Shown here one piece after another: positions 47,601 through 57,015 of a stretch of DNA of 64,000 nt. The stretch comes from Chloranthus sessilifolius (taxonomy: Eukaryota > Streptophyta > Magnoliopsida > Chloranthales > Chloranthaceae): positions 142,059,317 through 142,123,316 of the forward strand of contig CM037584.1 in assembly GCA_021018995.1 (NCBI GenBank), read 5' to 3'. The position numbers and the translations under genes were made by a program. The notes beneath the pieces are model-generated. The model saw nothing but the letters and a program-made list of their open reading frames with translations, was not told where the DNA came from and did not search any database. How positions within the stretch are numbered: the stretch's first letter is position 1; each line of letters starts with the position of its first letter.

Positions 47601-47927
47601 TATCTTATCTTCAACCAGATCTTCAAATTGTACCAGTCTTATGTAGCCGTATATTTATTGTTACAGGCAACAGATCTTGGCCATTTGCTGAAGCTCATGC
47701 TGCTGAAGTTGTCTCGACAGCTGAACGACCCGCCATTCAATTTCATGATTCACACTTCTCCGTTACGGTTGATACCTTCTAACTTACCTTGCGCTCACTG
47801 GTTTCTCCAGATTGTACCTCAACTAATTAATGTAGCGGGATTTGAGATTGGAAGTGGGTGTTATATAAATCCGGTTTTCCCAGAAGACGCTTCAAAAATT
47901 TTACGGCAAGTGAATATTACAATGTAA
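26752..47927 (+). CDS. GALT-like protein, probable ADP-glucose phosphorylase (3 exons)
   Basis: Three exons, 26752-27216, 46689-46979 and 47667-47927, join in phase 0 to give 338 residues with no break. The protein resembles Arabidopsis At5g18200 (about 351 aa), a member of the galactose-1-phosphate uridylyltransferase branch of the HIT superfamily. That enzyme was characterised as an ADP-glucose phosphorylase (ADP-glucose + phosphate to glucose-1-phosphate + ADP). Expected zinc ligands are present: Cys47, Cys50, His119 and His170 for one site; Cys202, Cys205, His241 and His296 for the other. The nucleophilic His is His172 in HSHSQ. HWFLQIVPQ and FEIGSGCYINPVFPEDA complete the C-terminal part. 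I chose ATG 26752 (MASSRSPEIRKD) because the codons upstream in frame lack an ATG. No transit peptide is obvious, suggesting a cytosolic enzyme. The odd feature is intron 1: 19,472 bases of nested transposons. Intron 2 is 687 bases. Identity is confident; substrate preference is inferred. Confidence 0.92.
31501..32330. repeat. 327-bp tandem duplication in the left LTR arm
   Basis: 31501-31827 repeats immediately as 31828 to about 32330, starting at GTTTTAATAATTATAACTAA. The second copy is lengthened by the MITE at 32037-32201. The other arm has a single copy. Confidence 0.85.
32037..32201. mobile_element. 165-bp hAT-like MITE
   Basis: Terminal inverted repeats CATGGATCAAAAT and complement, flanked by a perfect eight-base duplication GTTGACGC (32029-32036, 32202-32209). 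The interior is rich in CCGATACGTATCG-like palindromes. The first copy of the tandem duplication and the other LTR arm both lack it. Confidence 0.88.
32345..32650. repeat. (GA)n microsatellites
   Basis: Several GAGAGAGA runs at 32360-32400, 32466-32498 and 32610-32645. The complementary CT runs appear in the other arm at 37530-37560 and 37610-37690. Confidence 0.9.
32725..34491. mobile_element. Non-autonomous hAT-like element, 1.77 kb
   Basis: Ends CTAGGAAGCAC and its complement; perfect eight-base duplication GCAAGAGT at 32717-32724 and 34492-34499. The empty site survives in the inverted partner arm near 37465. Sub-terminal regions carry many CGTATCC/GGATACG repeats on both sides. The centre holds a direct duplication (about 33200-33490 and 33495-33745) around GGGGCGTTGA..CAAGCGCCAAAC. 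No transposase is visible. Confidence 0.85.
34978..35173 (+). mobile_element. Short LTR-like unit with primer site (fossil)
   Basis: 179 bases related to the unit at 28311-28474 on the other strand, followed after five bases by TGGTATCAGAGC (35162-35173), the Met-tRNA primer-binding sequence. It looks like the 5' end of a small LTR element. No proteins are visible downstream. Confidence 0.55.
35174..36934. other. Loop between the inverted arms, no coding frame
   Basis: A/T-rich sequence without recognisable protein remains, apart from the SINE at 35864-36069 and half of a hairpin repeat (36750-36900) related to 53225-53500. Confidence 0.5.
35864..36069 (+). mobile_element. tRNA-derived SINE
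   Basis: A box-B-like AGTTTGAATCCCC at about 35931 and a weaker box A near 35875 mark a Pol III promoter. The 3' end is an A-rich AAAAAATAAAAATAA tail. It is flanked by an 18-base target duplication, AATAAATTGTAATAAATC and AATAAATTGCAATATATC (16 of 18 matching). Confidence 0.8.
36935..41074 (+). mobile_element. Long Gypsy-type LTR, right inverted arm (fossil)
   Basis: 4,140 bases from TGTAATGACCCGG to GGTCATGACA, pairing with the left arm. It shares 39935-40110 with the 2.97-kb solo LTRs, so it belongs to a longer subfamily of the same group. It retains the empty sites of both hAT-like insertions found in the left arm. Confidence 0.75.
41700..44080 (+). mobile_element. Copia-type LTR retrotransposon, 5' part (fossil)
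   Basis: LTR-like leader (about 41.7-42.4 kb) followed by Copia-type gag (NLIKLDRFDGSNFKRWQQKV at 42.48 kb), a CCHC knuckle (CYVCGKWGHFARACK, 43.2 kb), a protease-like WWVDSSATWHIS (43.35 kb), the GAG-pre-integrase LWHARLGHINSQAM (43.73 kb) and the start of integrase (INDYSRYYYIYLFRPKKEAF, 43.97 kb). Reverse transcriptase, RNase H and the 3' LTR are absent; a LINE fragment follows directly. The copy is an old, broken fossil. Its leader resembles that of the element at 48.9-56.8 kb. Confidence 0.8.
44085..45560 (-). mobile_element. L1-type LINE fragment, 3' part
   Basis: On -, the remains read from the end of reverse transcriptase (YLGIPL, KLATWKGCLHSFTQRLNLIK, about 45480-45290) into the zf-RVT region (VGSGISTHFLTDSWLGNV, 45120-45065). 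Several frame breaks are present. The 3' part contains a direct duplication of about 320 bases (44112-44416 and 44486-44805, offset 374). No endonuclease or 5' part remains, as is common for truncated LINEs. Confidence 0.72.
45969..46274. mobile_element. hAT-like MITE rich in GGGCCGGGC
   Basis: Terminal inverted repeats TAGGGCTGTC and complement; perfect eight-base duplication ATAGTACT (45961-45968, 46275-46282). The interior repeats GGGCCGGGCC and CAGGTTCAGGC phrases. A frequent plant repeat type; no coding capacity. Confidence 0.88.
46689..46979 (+). CDS. GALT-like gene, exon 2
   Basis: 97 codons from VFKNHGALAGASMSHSHSQ to HFHELGDDK. Acceptor TTAAAAG|GTG, donor AAG|GTAATG. Carries the HSHSQ active site, the GKCGLC zinc pair and IIPRDHSSHF. 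Confidence 0.92.
47667..47927 (+). CDS. GALT-like gene, exon 3
   Basis: 86 codons plus TAA, from ATDLGHLLKLML to ILRQVNITM. Acceptor TTGTTACAG|GCA. Carries HTSPL and the last zinc histidine in CAHWFLQIVPQ. Confidence 0.92.
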   Translation, partial: ATDLGHLLKLMLLKLSRQLNDPPFNFMIHTSPLRLIPSNLPCAHWFLQIVPQLINVAGFEIGSGCYINPVFPEDASKILRQVNITM

Positions 47928-48928
47928 CTATAACGCAATTCTCGATTTATTGACAAAAACTTTTCATGTATGATTCTATTTCAGAGTTTTAAAGCTTTGG
48001 GATTATGGTTAAGAAATAGGTACAATGCTCTGTCTACTTATTTATGGCTAGGTAAAACTGAGTTTTACCCCTTGTGCTAAAGTTATAGAAGTTATTACAT
48101 TATTACTAATCACAAAAAGGATACCTTTATTTCCAACCCAAGATTTTTCCTTCTCAACCCACATTTCATGTGTTAAAACAGTTGCTTGGTGATCATTTTT
48201 CGTCCCAATCTTCCAAGCAGTGGATCTTGAGATCGTAGATCTACCAACAGACTATCAAATTTTGATTTTACATGACACACATCCCGAAAAACGAATATGA
48301 TCATGGCATACATCAATCGTGGTTCTTGGATTTCTCAGGCTCAGGCTCAGCATACAGTTCTGAGTGATGGCGACAGGAAGCTCACTATTAGTAGCAGGTC
48401 ACGAAAAATAGCTTCACCATTAGTGTCAATCATTCACCATTCGTGTACTCTAATATGGACAGTTGATATTAGAATTCACCGGTCCGATGGTACGTATGAG
48501 TTCCATTTGAGTAAATCCTATTCTCAAAATGCTGTTACTTGTGCCAAAAAGGATGTTAGATTTGGAGAAGAGTTACTACCACACCCCTTTTTGGTATACC
48601 AGGTAATTGAGATTCCGAGGCCATGGTGTCTACTTATCTGGACTTTGGAGAGCACATAGAGAATGAGAACGATTTGGGAGAGAATTCGAACATGCTGTAG
48701 CTCACGAAGACAGGTTTCAGGTTTCTCGTTTATGTGATGTTACGCTGGCATCGACGGTTTAAGGGATGTGTGTGTGTAATCAGTAATTTTAGTAACCGCT
48801 GTGACTGTAACAAAAGGAGGTGTGGTAGTAACACTTCTCCAGATTTGGCCTTGGTGGTAGGACTGTCAATGGACCGGGCTGGCTCAACGACACTACCCTA
48901 CTTGACTTGAAAAAATCATGTAAGAATT
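47928..48928. other. 3' flank of the GALT-like gene, no second gene
   Basis: 48210-48500 contains a decayed CATCAGACGG-family hairpin half. 48845-48928 resembles one half of a GGACTGTCAATGGACCGGGC element whose other half continues at 56828. No open frame is convincing; those at 48297-48659 cover repeat sequence. Confidence 0.5.
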
Positions 48929-49789
48929 TATTGGATATTTAACAAAATAAATATTTATTATTAATTTAATAATTTTATGTATTAGTTTGTTTATCTTTAA
49001 ATGGTTCCTTAAATGTGCAATAATTGAACCTTCAAGTCAAAGTGATTTGAATTTGAATTAATATTAGAGGGAAATATTTCTCACCACAAGTTTAAAAGTA
49101 TTGCAAAAGTTTTGTCTCACCTCACTACTTTACAAGAAACATCATTGTCATATATATAGAAACTTAATTTCCATATTGTTTGGCTTGAAAAATAGAAACA
49201 TAGCTCATAGTGGCAGTTCGCTGTCTTGCGCGCGTATGCGATGTGCGAATGGCGCAATTGGAGCTTTTATGACGCACTTTGCACTTCGCACGTGCGTGAC
49301 AGACACAACCGCCCCTGAATAGGCGCTTCGAAAGTTATAAATAGAGGTCAGAAGAGGAATTCAAAGTACTTGCAAATCTCGAATATTATATGTGTCCTTG
49401 ATATTCATATGCCTTCTAGAGCATTCTATGTGTTTTCGTTTCGTTGGGTCGCACACTACAGTGCAACGTAGTGTGTGACAGATCGGTGCTTCACCGAGGT
49501 TTCATTGTATCTTGAAGGCGAATTTGTCATTATCTCATTGCATATAAGGGACAAATATTGTCTTAAAGACAGCGATCTAATCATACCTTAAAGTAATTTT
49601 TCGTCAATTTTTGTGCAATCCGTCAACAATTTTAAAACAATAGTTTCATGATACAAAAGATGATAGAACTCTCCAACACGAAGATCACGAAACTCGAGTA
49701 CTTTAATGGCACAAATTTTAAACGATGACAATCAACAGTACATTTCTTACTCATAACTTTAAAAGTCGCATACATTCTCACTATAAACT

Positions 49790-51640
49790 CACCACCTGTT
49801 GTTTGATTCTAAGTGTGCATGATTTATTTGTATTTTAAAAACAGACTTACAGATGATGGATTGTACTGAATTTGGAAGATTAAAAAGAATAAGAAAATAT
49901 CAGCACAGAGAGAACTTAATTAGCCTGCAAGATCAGGGCCAATTGTAGCAAGTTTTAAAATGTAAGTGAGTAAAAGATCGTCCACAGGGAATTGATTTAA
50001 AATGTAAGATAAACCTCCAGATCTGAGCTACCAGATCTGGCCTCTTATCCTATCTACAAAGTACATAATATGAGAGGTTGAATTTGTCACATTAACTAAA
50101 TGATAAAAGTAACAATTAAACTAAATGATCCAGATCTGAGTTGGGGAGATTTAATAAGAATGGAGAAATAATATCTAACTTTGATTTGGTCCTTGAAACA
50201 AAATGAGAATAAATGTAGATCAAATAAGAGATGATCCAACCTTCATCTGGCTACAAGCACAGATGCAAGAGAAAGTAATCTAACTCAAGGATTAGAGTTA
50301 AACTTATGGCTATGGTATGTCCACTTCAATGGCCACAAACCATCCAATAGTCTTTAATCTGAACCCTTAATTCAGAACAAGAAACACCACTACAAATGCT
50401 GTGAGAGATTAGGTTACAAACACTAATTCCCACAGGGATAATGAATCAAGGGAAATTGCTTGAAAACAGTAAATCTAAAGGAGTCTAGTGCAATAAGGAG
50501 ATCATAGGGAACCCTCAACACGAATCCAATTGAGAACGTATGGTTTACAGCAACCTTTTCAAATTCACCATTACAATTACAGAGCACAGCTTAAACAGCT
50601 CTCGGATTTGTAGTCTTTGATACAATTCTCTTTTGAATTACAGAAGTATCTCACAGCTCTCAATTGCAAGTAAAAGTTAGGCTATTACAAGAGTTTCAGA
50701 CAAGCTATCTGAATTGGAAATGGAGCAACAGAAATGAAACTCAAAATCTGGATACCCAAATTGGGCAAATGGTTCATCTATTTATAGTTTCCCCCAGGTC
50801 TAGCTCAGATGTGTATCGACCAATCAAAATTGCTTAAATCTGTATCCACCAATGGTAGTCGAGCATGAGGATCAAGATCTGTTTTGGCCAATCAGAATTG
50901 CTTGATTTGGTTCAGCCAATCAGATGACAGAAGCATCAATTTTGTTATGTAATTCGAAAATCTGTTAGAGCTTCTAGAAGTTTCCGCCAAGTGATTTCTT
51001 CTTTGGGTGTTCACATGGGATGAAATATGCCTTCGGTTCGTGCTCAGAATCTTCTAGAATGTCCTGATTTTTATCTGCATTGGGGCGCGTGTAAAAGATT
51101 ACTGAATTACCCTTGCAGATGCTAGAAATTTTCAGAATATCATTTCGCAGAGTTCTGTGACTTCTGAAGCTCTTTTCGCACAGTTCTGATGCTGTTCGCT
51201 AGGAGTTCTCTTCTTTTCGAATAGGTCAGAAATCCTTTCAAAGAGTTCAAGTGTTTTTCGAAAGCTAAGCCTGGAGCTTTTGATTCTTTTCGAAAAGTTC
51301 AGCTTCTTTTCGAAACGTTCAGATTCTTTTCGAAAAGTTCAGATTCTTTTCGAAAAGTTCTCTGTACTGCTTTCTTCTGTTAGAATCGCTCCACACTTCT
51401 TTTCTAGGTTGAGACTAGGTCTTTGCCTCTTCAGTTCAGGCATTTTGACAGCTAGTGAAGTTGTCTCTTCTCTTTCTTCCTCCGGATGAACATGGATCTT
51501 TATCTTTTTGGCACATTTAGGCTACTTTCAAGGTTAAGTCTGCCTTTATTGTTAGCTGTGAAAAACACATTTAAACCACTTATTTAGTTCTCTCAAAGGT
51601 CTATCAAGACCCAGGTTAAGGGGTGGAAAATGGTATTTTC
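49790..51640. mobile_element. Unclassified 1.85-kb insertion inside the Copia element
   Basis: Gag-like sequence is interrupted near CTCACCACCTG (49785) and resumes near CAACACCACC (51645). The inserted sequence has no recognised protein. It includes four 20-base tandem units with a TTTTCGAAAA palindrome at about 51279-51360. I could not define its terminal repeats. Confidence 0.45.
51279..51360. repeat. 20-bp tandem repeat with TTTTCGAAAA core
   Basis: Four units of ATTCTTTTCGAAAAGTTCAG, one with a base change. Looser copies of the core lie at 51215 and 51255. Confidence 0.85.
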
Positions 51641-52466
51641 CAGTTCTCAACACCACCATCGGAGCATGAAGATGAAACACTTGAAGAAAGTAAAATCTGT
51701 ACAAAATGGGAAAGCGACAATTATACATGCAAAGGCTATATTCTCAACGCTCTTGCCGATTCTCTTTTTGATGTCTATAAAATTTACAAGATTGCAAATG
51801 AGATATGGGAGGCTCTTGAACGGAAATACAAAGTAGAAGAAGCTGGCATGCGCACATACTTAGTAAGTGAGTTATTTAATTTTAAGATATATGATTCTAA
51901 ACATATTTTGGAGCAAGTGCACCAGATGCAGATTACCTTCAACAATCTTGTGGGGGAAGGAAACACTATAGACAAAGGTTTTCAAGTCTCTGTGGTTATT
52001 AAAAAATTATTATTTGGATGAAAAAATTATCGTAAGAGTTTGAAACATACTAAAGAAGAACGAACTATGGAGGAACTCTTGACTCATCGTCGTATAAAAG
52101 AAGAGGCTCGTCTACGTGACAAAGAGGATGAGAAAACTGAACTCCTTCGAGTGCTATATGACGGGCTGCATGGCACATGATTTGGAGTTACCGCTCAGTG
52201 GTAACTTTAGTTTTTAAAATACAAAAAGATGAAAAGTATTTTGTGATTCAAATCACATATCTGTTGTTTCGCGGCCCAAAGGATGGTTAGTTGAAATTTT
52301 ACAATTTTGACTCAATTTTTCATTGTGAAAAATTATCCTTTCAACTTTTTATATCCTGATCAACCTTGGTCATGTTGCCTTGGCATCTAATCCTCCGATT
52401 GGATGCAGAGGTGGACCCAACATTTTCTTCCACTTCCATGAGATCAAGATATGATCTAGCCAAAAA

Positions 52467-52468
<2 letters not shown>

Positions 52469-52531
<63 letters not shown>
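52469..52531. repeat. (TA)n microsatellite
   Basis: About 30 TA repeats within copy 1 of the chimeric element. The matching place in copy 2 (57338) has only about five, so the run expanded after the copies parted. Confidence 0.95.
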
Positions 52532-52534
<3 letters not shown>

Positions 52535-53254
52535 GAATTTGAAACAAATAGGTCATCTCTTCATCCATTGCCCTTGGACTCAATCTCATTTGGGTTTAAA
52601 TCGCTTAATATTTCTTTGAGTGTTTCCAGCTTCGATGAGACCTCTGTCACTTGCTCTCAAAATTTTTATTGCGGCAATGGTCAGGTCCAACCTGGTTGAA
52701 CCGGATTTCGACTTTAATCACATCTGTAGCCCTTTGGAAATTGGAGAATCTTGACTGCATGTCATCTTATAAAAAATGAAAATCATGAAAGTCAAAATTC
52801 TCCCATATCCAAAGGCTACAGATGTGGTTGAACTCGAAATTCGATTCCATTTTTGTGGTAGTTGTGGTAAATGATTATGGGCACTTCTTCCTTCCACTAT
52901 GACCCGGAGGATTTGGTTTTCTATTTGTCGCAGTAAGCCACACAACAGAAGGGGGGAGGTTTGGAAACCCCCTCCCAATGGCTTTTTGGAGCTCAATTTT
53001 GATGGATGTTGTCTTGGCAACTTTGGGTATAAAAACCTAAAGGTTAGGTCTATATCTCGTCCACCCGTCCAAGCACCTTGCACATATGAAACCAGCATTA
53101 GATAATCGTCTTTTGCTCGATTGATATCTTTTGGTGGATATGGAGAGAAAGAAACGAAAGGATGTTCAATGGAAAACATAAGGGAGCAACAACTAGCACA
53201 TGAGATTTGTACCAAGGCACATTTCTCAACAAGAAAAACTGGATATTTTTTAGA

Positions 53255-53490
53255 TCTGTGTCATGTGAACACCATCTAAGCCCTTTGATTTGAAGGCTAT
53301 AATGTAAAAATCTTTGCGCCAAAGATTGACATGAAACATGATCTGTACCATCTTATTTGTCTCAGTCAAACATTAAATCAGATAATACAGATTACATTTA
53401 TTGCTACCTTTGGCAGTAAAGATCTTTACATCATTACCTTCAACTCAAAGGGTTTAGATGGTGTTTCACATGGCACATATCTCAAAAACA
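53255..53490. repeat. Hairpin repeat
   Basis: CATGTGAACACCATCTAAGC...AAATCTTTG pairs with CAAAGATCTTTACATCATTACC...GGTGTTTCACATGGCAC over about 60 bases. Repeated at 61110-61335; one half at 36770-36850. Confidence 0.75.
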
Positions 53491-56400
53491 TGAAGTCTTC
53501 ATTTTTAGACAATGAGCGTACAAGTTGTAGCTCCCAAACATAAACCAAGTTCAACCAAAGGCTGTTTGGTAACTTGAAAGTAGAATATAAGCATTCTTTC
53601 AAAATCTTGTATTTGTTTGAATGTAGAATCCTATATTATGCACTTTACGGGATTTCTATATTGTGGCTTGTTTAATAGTATTTTAGAGTTGTAAAGTGCA
53701 TAATACATTTTCACTACTTACAGATTTTTGGCATGTCAGCATAATAATATATTTGAAAAGGATTCAATTTTTGAATCAAGAGATGTAGTATTTTATGAGA
53801 ATAACTTCTCTACTATTCTTAAACCTCTTGCATTCTCTGATTTAGAAGAATCTTCTAATTCTCCTCATCTCCCTAGTAGTGAAGATAAAGCAATGGAACC
53901 TAGAAGTAAGAGATCTAGAAAAGTCACTGATTTTTATTCAGATTTCTATGTTTATCTTGTAGAAGGAACTAGAAATGAGATAACTAAAAAAATAAAGTTT
54001 ATTTTGAATATCGATGAAGATCCTAAAATTTTTAATGAAGCTATTAAGTCTATTGATTCCGCATTTTGAAAAAAAGTCATAAATGATGAAATGAATTCTA
54101 TCATGTCCAATAATACATCGGAATTAGTAGATTTACCATAGCGATCTAAGACTATAAGTTGTAAGTGGATATTCAAAAGAAAACTTAATCCTAATGGCAC
54201 TATAAATAAGTTTAAGCCCGAACTTATTGCCAAAGGTTTTAGACAGAAGCATGGTATTGATTATTTTGATACATATGCTCCAGTGGCTAGGATTTCTTCA
54301 ATCAGGATATTATTTTCTTTTGCTTCCATATATAAATTCAAGGTTCATCAAATGGATGTTAAGGCAGCCTTTTTAAATGGTAAACTTGAAGAGAAAGTAT
54401 ATATGGAGCAATCAAAGGATTATATCATGCAGGGACATGCAAATAAAGTTTGTAAACTCATTAGGTCCTTATATAGTCTAAAACAAGATCCTAAACAGTG
54501 GCATGAAAAATTTGATAATATTATTTTATCATATGAATTTAAGATTAATGAATCAGATAAATGTATTTATAATAAGATATTAAACGGTAAAGGTGTGATT
54601 GTTTGCCTGTATGTGGATGATCCCTTAATTTTTGGTACTGATTTAGAAAGTATTAAAAATATAAAAAAAATTTGGCTTCAAAATTTGATATGAAAGATAT
54701 GGGTGAAGCCGATGTAATTCTTAGAAAAAAATTATTTAAACAAGATAATATTATTTTATCTCAGTCGCATTATATAGAAAATTTGTTAAAAAAATTTAAA
54801 CATAATAAAAAATTAGCACCAACACCTTTTGATCAAAGTGTAAAATTAAAATCCAACGATAGTAGAAGTATATCACAATTAGAATATTCTAGATATATTT
54901 GTAGTTTGATGTATGCTACTTAGTGCACTAGACCCGATATTGCTTATGCAGTAGAAAAATTAAATAGATATACTAGTAATCTTAATCATGAACATTGGAA
55001 AGAAATTGGTAGAGTATTAAGTTATCTTAATAAAATTAAGGAAACATTATGTTGGTTATCCTACAGTACTTGAAGGATATATAGACGCTAATTGGACAAT
55101 GATACAGATAAATCAAGGTCCACGAGTGGATGTGTATTTACTCTTGGAGGTGTCGCGATTTCTTGGGGATCAAAGAAACAAAATTACACATGCAACTATG
55201 GAATCAGAATTTATTGCTCTTGCGACAGGGAGCAAAGAAGCAGAGTGATTGAGAAATTTATTATTAGAAATTCCTATTTGGCCTAAGCATATGCCACCGA
55301 TATCTTTATTCTGTGATAGTGAAGCTCCACTATCTAAAGTTTATGATAAAATTTATAATGGAAAGTCTAAGCATATAAGTCTAAGACACAGTTATGTGAG
55401 TCAATTACTTCGTGAAGAAGTAATTACTATAAATTCAATAAGAACCTTTACAAATTTAGCGGATCCTTTTACAAAAGGTCTTACAAGAGATGTAATAATT
55501 AAAACATCGAGAGGGATGAATTTAAAGCCTAATAAATTACACCTATGATGGTAATCCGACATATTTTATGCAGTCTAAAAACTAAAGGTTCAATCAGAAA
55601 AATAAGTCATAAGAAGTTATTGCACATTATTAAAAGTGTGAGTATATAATTCAAGTCATCTCAAGTAATAATGTGGTACTTGTAACGTAAGGAAGAGGTT
55701 GAGATAATTCTTTTAATTAGTCTATAACATATCATGTTGAAATGTCTAAATTACAAGGGCATTTCTAATGGAACTGACATATATGAGTTACAAAGTGTGG
55801 CCGCTTCGAAGATAGATAAAGGCTTTTCTTGAATACAACTCATGAATACCAAGGTATAAGCATAAGGCCATAAAAAGTGATGGCTGTAGGAATGAAATGA
55901 AATTTAAATTACTTATGTGTGTGATATATCTGGTTGATTATACAAGAAAATTAGTTCAAGAATTTAGATTACTAAAATTCTTTATCAATTTTGATGTATT
56001 ATCACTAAGTGAAGGTTCAATTCCTTAGGACACCTTTATTTATGTATACAGTAGTCAAGAACTGATCAAAATATTTTGTTCATATATATATTATCTTTGG
56101 TTATCAGATTTTAGATTGACGCTAAGTAGCTATTTAACAAAATAGGGGATGAATGTTGATATTTATTTTGTAAATAAGAGAGAAATGTTGGATATTTAAC
56201 AAAATAAATATTTATTATTAATTTAATAATATTTATTTATTAGTTTGTTTATCTTTAAATAATTCCTTAAATGTTTTAGTTCCATGTGAAAAAGATGTTG
56301 TTGCCAATACTTGAACCTTCAACATTCAACTCAAAGTTATTTGAATTTTGAATTAATATTGGAGGGAAACATTTTCCACCACAAGTTTAAAAGTATTGCA

Positions 56401-57015
56401 AAAAATTTGTCCCAGCTCACTATTTTACAAGAAAGATCCTTGCTATATATATGGAAACTTACCTTCCATATTGTTTGGCATGAAAAATAAAAACATAGCT
56501 CATAGTGGCAGTTCGCCGCCGCGCATGCGCGCGCGTGTGCGATGTGCGAATGTCGCAATAGACGCTTTTATGACAAATCTTGAATATTACATCTGTGTCA
56601 TCGATATTCGTGTGCCTTCTAGAGCATTCTCTGTGTTTTCATTTCGTTGGGTCGCACACTACAGTGCAACATAGTGTGTGACAGATCGGCTTCATTGTAT
56701 CCTGAAGGCGAATTTGTCGTTATCCCATTGCATATAAGGGACAAATACTGTCTTAAAGACAGTGATCTAATCGTGCCTTGAAGCAATTTTCAAGTCTATT
56801 TTCCGTCAATTTTCCGCCAACAGAATTCACTGAAAGTCTAGCCCGATGCACAAATCGGGCTGAGCAAGTAATAGCGTGGCCTCGACCTGATTGGTCTAGG
56901 ACCGGAAGTTTGTTAGCCCTGTCCGAGATGTATTAATGTATATAAATATATTGACATATAAATAGTATATTATATAATAATTTTAACCATTTATCCCAGT
57001 ATGTTCATGCTACCT

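Larger units (their letters stand above)
52149..53727 (+). mobile_element. LINE-derived chimeric element, copy 1 (inside Copia element)
   Basis: About 1.55 kb, repeated at 57021-61527. It contains two LINE protein scraps on +: an RNase H piece (VWKPPPNGFLELNFDGCCLGN, about 52950-53015) and, downstream, a zf-RVT-type piece (DIFWWIWRERNERMFNGKHKG, about 53125-53190). In intact plant LINEs the zf-RVT part precedes RNase H, so the order is rearranged. A hairpin follows (53255-53490). Ends are near GTGCTATATGAC and TTCACTACTTACA. Class unresolved. Confidence 0.55.
48929..56822 (+). mobile_element. Copia-type LTR retrotransposon with nested insertions (fossil)
   Basis: LTRs at 48929-49628 and about 56154-56822 end in CCGYCAACA, and GAATT flanks both outer ends (48924-48928, 56823-56827). 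A purine tract AATAGGGGATGAA (56141-56153) precedes the 3' LTR. Coding remains are gag-like (51.65-52.14 kb: KWESDNYTCKGYILNALADSLFDVY), Copia reverse transcriptase (54.3-54.65 kb: VHQMDVKAAFLNG, CLYVDD) and RNase H to the C-terminus (55.1-55.5 kb). Two foreign segments lie inside, 49.79-51.64 kb and 52.15-53.73 kb. Protease and integrase are not seen. An old, broken copy with several breaks. Confidence 0.85.
48845..56940. repeat. GGGC-rich MITE interrupted by the Copia element
   Basis: 48845-48928 (GGACTGTCAATGGACCGGG...) and 56828-56940 (...GACCGGAAGTTTGTTAGCCC) join smoothly at the GAATT duplication. Together they read like one MITE of the same general type as 45969-46274. Confidence 0.4.

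Noticed and set aside
48297-48659. Possible downstream exon or second gene after the GALT-like gene
   Set aside because: The C-terminus of the family is already complete at 47927, and this frame covers a decayed hairpin repeat.
52718-53215. 165-residue open frame on -
   Set aside because: It is antisense to the RNase H-like LINE scrap, and no family is recognised on this strand.
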